DNA of 64,000 nucleotides. Origin: Calothrix sp. NIES-3974. Its GTDB lineage: Bacteria; Cyanobacteriota; Cyanobacteriia; Cyanobacteriales; Nostocaceae. Positions 1 through 9,277 of the stretch are shown here, one piece after another. Both the position numbers and the translations under genes were made by a program. The stretch's first letter is position 1; each line of letters begins with the position of its first letter. The stretch spans positions 558,001-622,000 of the forward strand of contig NZ_AP018254.1 of NCBI RefSeq assembly GCF_002368395.1. The letters run 5' to 3'. A model generated the notes under the pieces. That model saw only the letters and a program-made list of their open reading frames with translations. It had not been told where the DNA came from and did no database searches.

Positions 1-2234
1 GCGCGGATTGCAGCTAGACGTAGGGGTTGGGGTACACCGAGTTTAGTATACTCCAGGATAATATCCAAGGCTGCACTACTGGTTTTGAGTTCAGCCAATC
101 CAGCGATCGCACCACTGCGGACAACTTCGTTCCAACCAGCTTTTTCAGCTAAGACCTTGGTCAGGTGCTTAATAACTTTGTCGGGTTGAGATTTATCGCT
201 GTCAAATCCGGTGGTGACCGCACCAAGTCCTTTTGCAGCTGCGGCTTCCACATAGTAACTGCGATCGCCGTTTTTGAGTAAGTTTTTCAGGGCTTGATAA
301 CTTTGGTGGGTTTTGATTTGGGAAAGTGCTTCCACTACCGCTTTGCGCACGTAGGGATTTGTATCGCCTAAAGCAGATAATAAGGCATCAAGACTTTGGT
401 CAAGTTTGATTTTGGCAATTTGTTTAGCAACTTCCACCCGCACACCCCAAAATTTATCCTGATGGAGGGCTTTCGTCAGAGCGGTAAGAGCTTCTAATCC
501 GCCTTTTTTGGCTAAAGCTTGGGCTGCAAAAATCCGTGATAGGGGGTCGGGGTCAAGTTCTAATTGGGCTTTGAGTTCGACAACTGGATATTTGAGAGTG
601 ACAGTCTTGAGGTAATTATTGCCAATATCAAAGCTGATAAATAGGGGCTTTTCTGTCAGGGGAAAATAAAAGCTTTGTTCCGCTTCGTGAATTCGCACCG
701 TGAACTGTTGCAGAGCCACCAGACCCTCCCCATCTTGATAACCAAAACCGATGGGTATGCGCAAATCAAATAAATTATGCTTACCCGGTTGAGTTTGTTT
801 AACAGTTAATTTCGCTAAATGACTTTCCCCATCCCAACTGTAACTCACCTCATAATCCGGGTGTCCACCGCGATACACATACTGGTCAAACAAAAATAAT
901 AAATTTCGTCCAGTTGCCGTTTCAATGGCTCGCAATAAATCAACCGTTTCTACAGTTTTATGGGCATTGTCCCGGACGAATTGTTGAATCGCTGGCCAAA
1001 ATAACTCTTCCCCTAACTCGGAGCGAATCATATGGTACACACACGCACCCTTTTCATAGATATGGCGGTCATATAATTCAATCGCTTCTCGATAGACATG
1101 AGTCACCATTGGTCGGCGATAGCGGTCTGCATCTTCCGCCAAATAACTACGCATATCTTGTAACCGATAATACGCAGCCTCCTCCCTCCCATACTCATAT
1201 TCAGTCCACATGGTTTCCGAATAGGTAGCCATTCCTTCCTTGACCCAAGCATGGGACCAGTGCTTAATCACCAGTAAATCACCAAACCACTGGTGAGCAA
1301 GTTCGTGAACCACCAAACTTTCACTATTGCGATTATCAATTGCTGCACGTTCATCCAGCAAACAACGGTCTGTTAACACCGTCGTCGAGGTATTTTCCAT
1401 CCCCCCAAAAATAAAATCATCCACACAAACCTGGGCATACTTAGCGTAAGGGTAGGGATAACCGTATTTTTCACTCAAAAACTCCATCATTCGCGGAGTT
1501 TTACCCATACTCCGTTTGGCATCCGCTTCCCGTCCTTTCTCCACATAATAGGTGACGGGTTTATCATGCCATGCATCGCGAATCTCGCTAAACCGACCCA
1601 CGGTCAAGGTCATCAAATAGGTGGGATGGACTTCCTTTTGTAACCAATGGTAAATCTTCTTCTCCGCCAATTCCTCCGTCTTGATTAATTCCCCATTGGA
1701 AACCGCCATAAAATCCTGGGGAACACAGACACGAATTTCGCTCGTGGATAACTGTCCTGGATAATCAAAACAGGGAAACCAAAACCGGGAATCCTCATCT
1801 TCCCCCTGGGTCCACACCTGAACCGGCTTATGGGGATAATATGGGTCTGGGTGAATAAAATAAATACCCCGTTGCGGATTTTGATTACTGTAGGCGATCG
1901 CAATTTCTAGGGGGACATTGATCTCGGTTGCAGTTTCCAAATAAATAGTTAACTTTTCGCCGTCATAATCATAGCGTTGAGGAACTTGATTGACCTGAAT
2001 TGAACCAATGGTCAAATCAACTGCATCCAAAGTCACACTTTTAACCCCATCCCGAATTGGTACAAGGGTGATTGTACAAGTACCACTATAGCGACTGTGA
2101 GGAATATCTAAATCTAAATCTAAAAAAATATGCTTTACCTGTCCAGGGCGGTCAGGATTATAATGGGGTCGCGCTCCAGGTAACTCAAAAGATTTATGAT
2201 GGGGTTTTTCTGTATCAAAATAAGAATGCAACAT
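1..2234 (-). CDS. M1 family aminopeptidase (3' end beyond left edge)
   Basis: Zinc-dependent M1 metallopeptidase that removes N-terminal residues from peptides, probably in the cytoplasm since no signal peptide is visible. The frame stays open for 744 codons from an ATG at 2234 to the window edge. Residues 277-281 read GGMEN, the M1 substrate-anchoring motif. Residues 310-319 read HELAHQWFGD, giving the zinc ligands His310 and His314 and catalytic Glu311. The N-terminal 200 residues look like the M1 beta-saddle domain. The part near the left edge (positions 1-600) is helical and HEAT-like, as in the long C-terminal domain of cyanobacterial M1 enzymes. The last residues and stop lie outside the window. 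Upstream of the ATG there is only a weak AAAGG, so the start is likely but not certain. Confidence 0.93.
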   Translation of the reverse strand, partial: MLHSYFDTEKPHHKSFELPGARPHYNPDRPGQVKHIFLDLDLDIPHSRYSGTCTITLVPIRDGVKSVTLDAVDLTIGSIQVNQVPQRYDYDGEKLTIYLETATEINVPLEIAIAYSNQNPQRGIYFIHPDPYYPHKPVQVWTQGEDEDSRFWFPCFDYPGQLSTSEIRVCVPQDFMAVSNGELIKTEELAEKKIYHWLQKEVHPTYLMTLTVGRFSEIRDAWHDKPVTYYVEKGREADAKRSMGKTPRMMEFLSEKYGYPYPYAKYAQVCVDDFIFGGMENTSTTVLTDRCLLDERAAIDNRNSESLVVHELAHQWFGDLLVIKHWSHAWVKEGMATYSETMWTEYEYGREEAAYYRLQDMRSYLAEDADRYRRPMVTHVYREAIELYDRHIYEKGACVYHMIRSELGEELFWPAIQQFVRDNAHKTVETVDLLRAIETATGRNLLFLFDQYVYRGGHPDYEVSYSWDGESHLAKLTVKQTQPGKHNLFDLRIPIGFGYQDGEGLVALQQFTVRIHEAEQSFYFPLTEKPLFISFDIGNNYLKTVTLKYPVVELKAQLELDPDPLSRIFAAQALAKKGGLEALTALTKALHQDKFWGVRVEVAKQIAKIKLDQSLDALLSALGDTNPYVRKAVVEALSQIKTHQSYQALKNLLKNGDRSYYVEAAAAKGLGAVTTGFDSDKSQPDKVIKHLTKVLAEKAGWNEVVRSGAIAGLAELKTSSAALDIILEYTKLGVPQPLRLAAIR

Positions 2235-3828
2235 TGACGCAATAAACCTTTAATGGGACTCCTCCGCAGATTTTTGTACTTTTGCTCCAGAACTTACGTA
2301 AACTAAACCTGCGCTTCACAATTGACAGCAGTATATCAAAATACCGGGTACGGTCATAGAAATGATGGAAAATCAAGCTTTCAGTTGTATATGATGTACC
2401 TGATGTTGCTTGTCACCGAGGCGTAGTACCCCTGTCACTATAATTTGTCATTTATAATATCCCTATGGCAAGGCTACGCCTACGTAATTAGTACCCAAGT
2501 ATTATAGTTTACTTCCCTACAAGGGTATCCGGGGACTGGGAATATTGATGCTACACTTTTTTGGATCTTCATAAATAAATTCAGCCGCTCTGTACACTTT
2601 TTTAATTACGAATTAGTAATTATTTTGAATAAGAGCTTGTTTTTATACATCCTGATGCCAGTCCACGCAAGTCAGTTCAAAAATCAAGGTAGATCACCAT
2701 ATTATACTTCAAACAGGAATAAAATGCCTGGGGATTGGATTATATTAGGTCATACATAGACTAACACGCGATCGCGGAACTCATTCTTGCCAAAGCGATA
2801 TGCATGATTGTATTTAGTTCCTGAATAGGCTCATTCATACCACTTCCCAGCTCCTTGAGTTGGATTTTCATCTCTTTGGGCTGAGGACTAATTGGCAATA
2901 TATTCAGGACCTATGCAATCGCTACACAGTTACATCATTGCGACGCTAGGTAGACGCGCAGCAGATCGACTTGCTGGCGTAGCAATCTCAAAGTCTTGTT
3001 TTACGCTAATAATTGCGTAAGTCGTATCTATAATAAACTTGCTTGCCACCGTTAATCCGGAAGAGGGCGATCGCGGAGTGGCGGTTTCTCCATCGCAATT
3101 TTTGTCAAAAGCGGTAAATATATATTGTGGGGAAAGTAAAGCTGCATTTAACAGGTTTATACATGGTTGACCCGACGAAGTAGAAATTTGCTGTAACAAT
3201 CTTGAACTTGTATCTTCTGAGCTAGGGTAAAAACAGCAAAACCTTTATTTTTTGATAGTGAGAAGTTGGTTTTTTTGGATGTATATCGATTGCACAAAAT
3301 GAATTCGCCAAAAACCTGAACTCTGTGACATTTGTTTGACCCTAATTATTTTTACGATTCAGATGAATTAATTATGTTACAGTGTTCTATCTCTTTACAC
3401 GGAATTGTCTAACTAGTTTATTACAATTCATATAAATTTCAACCAGTTGTCATCATTTCAAATGAATGGTAGTATGATAGCATATAGATGACTGGTGGAG
3501 ATTCATAGTCAAAGCTTCTAATTAATATTTGAGTTCCCTTAATTTATTAGTGTTTCCGAGAGTGCAGATTCCAGTTGAGGAAAGTTTGATTAGGCTTGTG
3601 GAGTTTAGCGGAAACTAACACACTATTTGCTTACTGGGAGTTCTTAGTTTAGTATATGAGAATGCTTTTTGGTTTTTTTGAATCTCCTTTCAAAATCATA
3701 ATGAAAATGTACGAAATGTACAGTGATCTCAAATCTTACATATCACAAGTAAATACCTAAGCAAGCTAATTTGCTTGGCTGTAGTTAATCATGTTTATAC
3801 TTCGCATGGTGATATATTTACCTTTGGG

Positions 3829-3985
3829 TTTGTTGAGAGTTTACCTTTAAGCATGAACGACCCAAACAAAAAGCTCAGTTTATTGCCGTGTAAAGTATAG
3901 CTCTTTGCTGCTATTTTTCTTTACATAGCACTCTCAGAGAAGACACTGCCCATCTATGGTTTTTTCTCGCCGACTTACTTTGTCT
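3829..3985. repeat. Dispersed repeat, related pieces at 41855-41927 (inverted) and 44597-44690 (direct)
   Basis: The segment 3868-3902, with the block CCGTGTAAAGTATAGCT, recurs in the same orientation at 44655-44690. The next block (3914-3980, with TTTTCTTTACATAG and a CTCGCCGACTTAC end) recurs as its reverse complement at 41855-41927, with a small insertion. A weaker relative of the first part follows rph near 55987-56045. These non-coding repeat fragments therefore lie on both sides of the CIS locus. Confidence 0.55.
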
Positions 3986-4030
3986 CTTTGATTCCAATTA
4001 ATGCAATTGATTCTGTAATTTTGTCATCAG

Positions 4031-4175
4031 GACTTACGCAAGGAAAACGTAAACACTGTCATTGTACCAGACGTGTAGCGGATCGACCGTAGGGTTGTCA
4101 GGTAGATGCGCAGGGGATCGACTTGCTTGCGTGGCAATCCCAAACACCTGATTTCTCCTAACGAGTGCGTAAGTG
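4031..4175. repeat. MITE-like element with ACTTACGCA ends; partial copy at 2946-3025
   Basis: The left end reads GACTTACGCA (4031-4040) and the right end TGCGTAAGTG (from 4166), an inverted terminal match of 9 of 10 bases around about 125 bp. Its right half (about 4098-4175) is clearly similar to 2946-3025: both have a GGTAGA-GCGCAG module, then GATCGACTTGCT and a GCGTAAGT end. Ends of this sequence are common on small non-autonomous cyanobacterial elements. No transposase frame is present. Confidence 0.6.
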
Positions 4176-4583
4176 CTAGTCATAATTTACCACCTTAAAA
4201 GGATATTCACATTGAATTTGAGACAGGTAGCTTGTCCGGATGAAGTTGCGTGTCACAAATCATGATGATTTTTGGTTTGTAGTAAGGGTTACTCTGGGAA
4301 AACGAACACAGGAGTACATGTTTCCGAAATCAGAACTAAAGTCCTGACTACAAACTTCTTGATCAGTATATTGAGATTCCCTATTCGCTAGTTCAAGATG
4401 ACTCGTAACCTGGATTTTGAGTAACGGATTGATTTTCCCTCTACACCCTACGGGTACGCATAGCGTCTACACTACTCCCGTCACGGACTATTCCCCAGGT
4501 AAGGATGACTCGTAAACATGCGTAGTGCGGTTTCTCATGGAGTCGGTTCGTCTTTCCTTTGATTACTCACTCTATTTTCTAGG

Positions 4584-7157
4584 ATGTTGGGATTGAAACT
4601 ATTTAGTAGGTTATGGATTTTATGTTTGGGTTTTTGTGTAGGTTGGTTGATACTAATCAATACCTATACAGGTTTAGTGAACGCAGATGAAATTCAGTTT
4701 CGTGCCGATAATTATACATATATTCAACAAATAAAAAAAGGACAGTACTTATATGAAGTTGGAAGATTTTCGGAAGCGGTGCAGATTTGGCTTCAGGTAA
4801 AGCCGAATTTAGATCAATCCTATCAAGCTTTGGTTTATAGTTATTTAGCCTTAGCAGAGCAAAATTTAGGTCAAACTAAATTAGCAGAAACTTATATCCA
4901 GAGAGGATTATCTCTAATAAAAACGGCACATAATCAATTTATTTATGCCCAAATTCTCAATCATTATGGTGAAGTTTTATACCGTCAGGGAAAACTAGAA
5001 ATGGCTGTAGAGATTTGGCAACAAGCTCAAAATATTTACGAGCGATTAGGAGATAAATCTGGTGAACTAGGCACACAAATTAACCAAGCAAGAGCCTTAC
5101 AAGGTTTAGGAATGTATCGTCGCGCTCGTAATCTCTTGGAGTCCCTGAGTATATCTTGGCAAAAACAGCCAGTTTCTTCACTGCAGATAGATGGTTTGAT
5201 TTCATTAGGAAATATATTGCGATTAACAGGGAGTTTTAAGACTGCACAAATTAACTTAGAGCAAGCTTTAGTATTAGCGCAGAAATCCCATGATATTCAG
5301 CGTCAATTATTAGCCTTATTTAATTTAGGAAATTTGGCAGCAGACCAGCAAGAATTTGCTCGTGCCATAGATTATTACCAACAAATACTTGATAGTCCAG
5401 AGCAAAATGCTAACCCGGAATTGAAACTATCAACCCAGGTAAAACTACTAGGATTACTAATTAAAACCCAAGCATATAATCAGGTAAAAGAGATTATTCC
5501 TCCACTACAAACCCAACTGCAACAACAACCCCTCACCCAAACAATTGTGTATATTCAAATTGAATTAGGTCGATACTTAGCTAGACTAAAACAACTAATA
5601 CCTGCCGTTGAAACCTTGACCCAAGCAGCTAAAAATGCTCGGATTATTGGTAATCCCCGTGCAGAATCCTACGCTTTAGGAGAATTAGGCAAAATCTACG
5701 AACAAAATCGACAGTGGTCGGAAGCCAAAAAACTTACCCAGCAAGCCTTGAACTTAGTTTCTGCCACCACCGCACCGGAAATTGCCTACGAGTGGGAATG
5801 GCAGATGGGGAGATTATCTAATTATACCGGAGCAAAAGCAGAAGCAATCATTCATTATCGTCAAGCTCTGACAATTTTGCGATCGCTCCGTCAAGATTTA
5901 GCTGTGATTAGTTCAGATATTCAATTTTCCTTCCGCGATCGCGTTGAACCTGTTTATCGTCAATTCGTGGATTTGTTATTAACTCCATCTATCCCCACTT
6001 CCCAAGCAAACCTGCTGGAAGCTCGTCAAACCATTGAAGACCTGCAAATAGCTGAACTCACTAATTTTTTCCGTCAAGCTTGCGTAGACGACCAACCCCG
6101 CAACATTAATCAAATTGATACTAATGCTGCTGTAATTTATCCCATTATCCTCAGCGATCGCCTGGAGGTGATTTTATCCCTACCCGGAAAACCCCTTAGC
6201 CACTATGCTACTTTCATCCCCCAACCACAGATTGAACAGGATATCCAAACCATGCGTCAATCTCTGCGTCGTACTTCCTTCCTCCAGGAACGCCAGGCAA
6301 TTGCCGAAAAAATTTATACTTGGTTGATACAACCCATCATTCCCCAAATAAAACAATCTCAAATTAAAACCCTAGTATTTGTTTTAGACGGTTCCCTCCG
6401 TAATATCCCCGTCTCTGCCCTCTTTGATGGGAAACAGTATCTAATAGAAAATTATCAAATTGCTTTAGCATTAGCCACTCCCAAAGGTAAGATTGCACCT
6501 TCTGGACAAAGATTCAACTCACCCCCCCTCAGTCAATATCAGTCAAAAGTATTACTAGCCGGATTAAGCCAAAGTAATCGGGGATTTACCAGTCTACCGG
6601 GAGTCAAAACTGAAATCGAAAAAATTTACAACTTATTTCGCAACACCCAACCAAGACGAACAATTCAAACCCTCCTAGATCAGGAATTTACCACCCAAGC
6701 CCTCACCCAAAAAATTAGCAACCAATCCTATAATATTATCCATCTGGCCACCCACGGACAATTTAGCTCCCAAGCAGAAAATAATTTTATCCTCACCAAC
6801 GACGGCAAACTAGACATTAGCACCCTTGACCAAATAATTTCCCAGCGTCAATTATCTGACCCATCTTCCCTACAATTACTTGTACTCAGTGCTTGTCAAA
6901 CCGCTCAAGGAGATAACCGCGCAACCCTCGGACTTGCGGGAGTAACAGTCCGCTCCGGAGCCGATAGCACCCTCGCATCCCTCTGGACAATTAACGACGA
7001 ATCCACACCTCTATTTATGGTTCAATTCTACGAACAATTACTGACTCCAGGTGTATCAAAAGCTGAAGCCCTCCGCCAAGCCCAACTTTACCTCCTGCAA
7101 CACACCCAATATAATCACCCCTACTTTTGGGCTTCTTTTATTTTAATTGGTAGTTGA
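4584..7157 (+). CDS. TPR-CHAT caspase-like protein, exported
   Basis: A predicted cysteine protease of the CHAT family (caspase-like clan CD) behind a tetratricopeptide-repeat scaffold. Residues about 10-33 form a hydrophobic N-terminal segment typical of a signal peptide or membrane anchor, so the protein is probably exported. Residues about 50-450 are TPR-like helical pairs (repeated Y-x-x-A-L-x-x-x-x-x-L-G patterns). The C-terminal 300 residues are a CHAT domain with the expected dyad: His724 in HLATHG and Cys771 in LSACQT, followed by the family motif GLAG and an SLW strand. The length of 857 residues is normal for cyanobacterial TPR-CHAT proteins. It is convergent with the YbjN gene, 16 bp away. 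CHAT proteases act in bacterial defence and regulated death (gasdermin or Csx29-type systems), but no such partner gene is adjacent here, so the substrate is unknown. Confidence 0.9.
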   Translation: MLGLKLFSRLWILCLGFCVGWLILINTYTGLVNADEIQFRADNYTYIQQIKKGQYLYEVGRFSEAVQIWLQVKPNLDQSYQALVYSYLALAEQNLGQTKLAETYIQRGLSLIKTAHNQFIYAQILNHYGEVLYRQGKLEMAVEIWQQAQNIYERLGDKSGELGTQINQARALQGLGMYRRARNLLESLSISWQKQPVSSLQIDGLISLGNILRLTGSFKTAQINLEQALVLAQKSHDIQRQLLALFNLGNLAADQQEFARAIDYYQQILDSPEQNANPELKLSTQVKLLGLLIKTQAYNQVKEIIPPLQTQLQQQPLTQTIVYIQIELGRYLARLKQLIPAVETLTQAAKNARIIGNPRAESYALGELGKIYEQNRQWSEAKKLTQQALNLVSATTAPEIAYEWEWQMGRLSNYTGAKAEAIIHYRQALTILRSLRQDLAVISSDIQFSFRDRVEPVYRQFVDLLLTPSIPTSQANLLEARQTIEDLQIAELTNFFRQACVDDQPRNINQIDTNAAVIYPIILSDRLEVILSLPGKPLSHYATFIPQPQIEQDIQTMRQSLRRTSFLQERQAIAEKIYTWLIQPIIPQIKQSQIKTLVFVLDGSLRNIPVSALFDGKQYLIENYQIALALATPKGKIAPSGQRFNSPPLSQYQSKVLLAGLSQSNRGFTSLPGVKTEIEKIYNLFRNTQPRRTIQTLLDQEFTTQALTQKISNQSYNIIHLATHGQFSSQAENNFILTNDGKLDISTLDQIISQRQLSDPSSLQLLVLSACQTAQGDNRATLGLAGVTVRSGADSTLASLWTINDESTPLFMVQFYEQLLTPGVSKAEALRQAQLYLLQHTQYNHPYFWASFILIGS

Positions 7158-7173
7158 CTTTGACTTCTCTTGT

Positions 7174-8241
7174 TCAAGAAGTTAGATTCTGCTGCTCGAT
7201 TGTCTGAATTGCTTCCGTTGGGGATGTACCATCGATAACAGCTTGGATGCTGGGAAGATATCGATCTGCGATCGCAATATTTGTGTAAACTAATCGTTTA
7301 ATTAAAGCAGCAGTCAGGCGATCGCCCTCTACATCAATACTGGTTTTGTATAAGATTTCACCACTATCAAAATTGAATTCAAAATTACCAATGACCATAC
7401 CGTAGTTAGCGCGGGTAATAAATTCAGCGATCGCTAATTTACGGTCTTCGGGTGTAAGCATGGGGAAAATCGCATAAAAGGCAAATTGTTGGGGATTTTC
7501 GTTGGCTCTAGCGTAACAAATAAATTGTCCGTTTTCCCCTTGATAGCCCATTTGCAAAATTGGTTTTCCCTGGATTTTAGTAAAAGTCCAATCATCATTG
7601 GTAAAAAATGCAACCATAATGTTGGTAACTGGATGGTTGCTTACTTCCTGGTTATCAAGTAGAAATAGATTGCTCAAATCCGCTAAGATATCCTGTCCCA
7701 ACTGTCCAAAGGCTTTGTTAAACTCGGTTTCGGCAATATTGACGAAAAATTTGCTCAGGGATTCAGTCAGTTCCGCTTTGGGAATTTCTCCTGCTGCAAG
7801 TTTGCTGGGATTCAGGGTATCCCAAAGAGTTGTGTAACTTAAATTACCTTGTTGGGCAGAAAGAATAAACCAGTTGTCAAAATTGAGTAGGGGATCATCG
7901 GGTTGGTTATGGCTCAGTTCCTGGAGATATTGTCGGGTAGTTTCCGGTGTAGTAGTATGTTCCTTAAGGTCAGGAAAGCGATCAGGATGGAGAGTGACTT
8001 TCAGGGTAATATTGCTATCAGTTGTAAAAGTGACGGACTGGCTGCAAAATTCTGGTTTGAAGTTGAAAAGCCCTTGTTTTTCAATGATTTGATAGACATC
8101 CAGGGGAATTTGACAAATTAAGTCGCATTCAATTAGTTGATTATCGTCATGGGTAAGGGTTGCGATCGCACGATCAAAAATTTGGCTGGCGATATGGGGA
8201 GCAGTGGAATTTTCGATTTCCGGGTTGGTTGAGTTTTGCAT
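7174..8241 (-). CDS. YbjN-domain protein
   Basis: A 355-residue soluble protein with no signal peptide. The C-terminal 150 residues (about 195-340) match the YbjN family pattern: a short strand with WTF, then QMGYQGENG, a FAFYAIFP strand, a P-E-D-R-K-x-A-x-A-E-F-I-T-R-A-N helix and a GNFEFNFDSGE strand, ending in an A-D-R-Y-L-P-x-I-x-A helix. YbjN proteins are chaperone-like or regulatory in enterobacteria; in cyanobacteria the fold is common but poorly characterised. The N-terminal 180 residues are unrecognised. The ATG at 8241 is the only good start. A degenerate copy of its first codons and upstream region lies at 9213-9268, beyond the next gene. Confidence 0.8.
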   Translation of the reverse strand: MQNSTNPEIENSTAPHIASQIFDRAIATLTHDDNQLIECDLICQIPLDVYQIIEKQGLFNFKPEFCSQSVTFTTDSNITLKVTLHPDRFPDLKEHTTTPETTRQYLQELSHNQPDDPLLNFDNWFILSAQQGNLSYTTLWDTLNPSKLAAGEIPKAELTESLSKFFVNIAETEFNKAFGQLGQDILADLSNLFLLDNQEVSNHPVTNIMVAFFTNDDWTFTKIQGKPILQMGYQGENGQFICYARANENPQQFAFYAIFPMLTPEDRKLAIAEFITRANYGMVIGNFEFNFDSGEILYKTSIDVEGDRLTAALIKRLVYTNIAIADRYLPSIQAVIDGTSPTEAIQTIEQQNLTS

Positions 8242-8446
8242 CGGCTGAGTTTTTAGGGAGATGACTAATGAAGGCTACTCAGAGTTTGGTGGAGAGAACA
8301 AAAGCCTCCTAAGTTTTTGTCACGTAAGTTACATATTTTATTTTAGTAGACAAATTTGAGTAGCAATCGTTACGTTCACAAAAAGGTACTCAAACAAGAT
8401 TTGCTATAATTTGACGTAGCTAACGAAACCGCCGAAGCCCTTGAAT

Positions 8447-9088
8447 ATGGTACGAACCATCGCAGCAAGGAATGTGAAACTGTATGACCTAAAAGTCAAG
8501 TTTGGGTTACAGCGTGTGCATGACGAATCTTTTTTTCGGGAATGGTTGGATAATCTGCCTGAGTTAACAGATGTGGAAAAACAGGCGTTAGATCGTTTGC
8601 AGCGTAACTATCTCTATCTTCTGGAATATCCGGTGATGGAGAGTATTGTCAAATTGTCAAACAAAATGGTAGTGCTATCGCCACTTTTGGATTTAGCGGG
8701 GTTTTATGAACCTCCCTTCCGGGTAGATGGTGAGACGAATGTACAAGTTTCAGCAGAGGATGAGGGAGAGGTAATTCAAGGGAGCATTGACGTGCTGGTG
8801 ATCCAGGAACAGTTTTGGGTGACGGTGATTGAGGCAAAGAATTCAGAGTTTTCGTTAACCAAGGCAATTCCCCAAGCGCTTGCTTATATGTTGGCATCAC
8901 CCAATCCAGAACGACCTCTGTTTGGTGCAGTATTGAACGGCAGTGAGTTTTTGTTTATCAAACTGGTGCGGGGTGAGGTTCCCCAGTATGGATTGTCGGA
9001 TGTGTTTTCATTGTTGAATCGCGGCAATGATTTGTATCCAGTACTGCGGATTTTCAAGCAATTCGCAAATTTGATCGCGATCGCTTAA
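8447..9088 (+). CDS. Small PD-(D/E)XK nuclease-like protein (type I R-subunit-like)
   Basis: A 213-residue protein resembling stand-alone cyanobacterial proteins annotated as type I restriction R subunit N-termini. The core has the PD-(D/E)XK arrangement: Asp115 in GSIDVL, then about 13 residues later Glu129-Ala-Lys131 in VIEAKNSEFS, followed by a QALAYM helix that carries the conserved Gln. There is no helicase domain and no modification or specificity subunit nearby, so it is not a functional type I system by itself. The ATG at 8447 is preferred over an in-frame TTG at 8441. It may be a restriction-like nuclease or a domesticated orphan; activity is not shown. Confidence 0.7.
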   Translation: MVRTIAARNVKLYDLKVKFGLQRVHDESFFREWLDNLPELTDVEKQALDRLQRNYLYLLEYPVMESIVKLSNKMVVLSPLLDLAGFYEPPFRVDGETNVQVSAEDEGEVIQGSIDVLVIQEQFWVTVIEAKNSEFSLTKAIPQALAYMLASPNPERPLFGAVLNGSEFLFIKLVRGEVPQYGLSDVFSLLNRGNDLYPVLRIFKQFANLIAIA

Positions 9089-9212
9089 AAAATCATCGTT
9101 TTCCGTACATAGTGGAGCGATCGCAGTTTAACATCATTGATTTGTGACGCTAATTGGTGTTGCTGGATGGAATGCAACCTACAAGACGGGCATTTGAGCG
9201 ATCACATGGTTG

Positions 9213-9268
9213 AAATAGAATTTTCTATTTCCGGGCCTGTTAAGTTTTGCATAGGTTGATTTTTGACT
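9213..9268. repeat. Degenerate copy of the YbjN gene 5' end (8203-8258)
   Basis: The stretch with GAATTTTCTATTTCCGGG and then GTTTTGCAT matches the start-codon region of the YbjN gene (GAATTTTCGATTTCCGGG, GTTTTGCAT) over about 48 bp with roughly ten mismatches. The nuclease-like gene lies between the two copies, which suggests an insertion or duplication with flanking repeats. Confidence 0.5.
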
Positions 9269-9277
9269 GTGATTTCC

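Larger units (their letters stand above)
2235..4583. other. 2.3 kb spacer without a convincing gene
   Basis: The long AT-rich gap between the divergently transcribed aminopeptidase and CHAT genes holds no ORF that looks like a protein. A 36-codon minus-strand frame (2761-2871) has no recognisable homology or ribosome binding site. The gap carries at least three repeat pieces, listed separately: 2946-3025 is similar to part of 4031-4175, and 3829-3980 is related to pieces near 41.9 kb and 44.6 kb. It looks like a repeat landing zone rather than coding DNA. Confidence 0.6.

Noticed and set aside
2930-3199. 89-codon minus-strand ORF
   Set aside because: It overlaps the dispersed repeat at 2946-3025 and has no protein-like pattern.
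8447-9088. Functional type I restriction system
   Set aside because: Only a nuclease-like domain is present; helicase, modification and specificity genes are absent.
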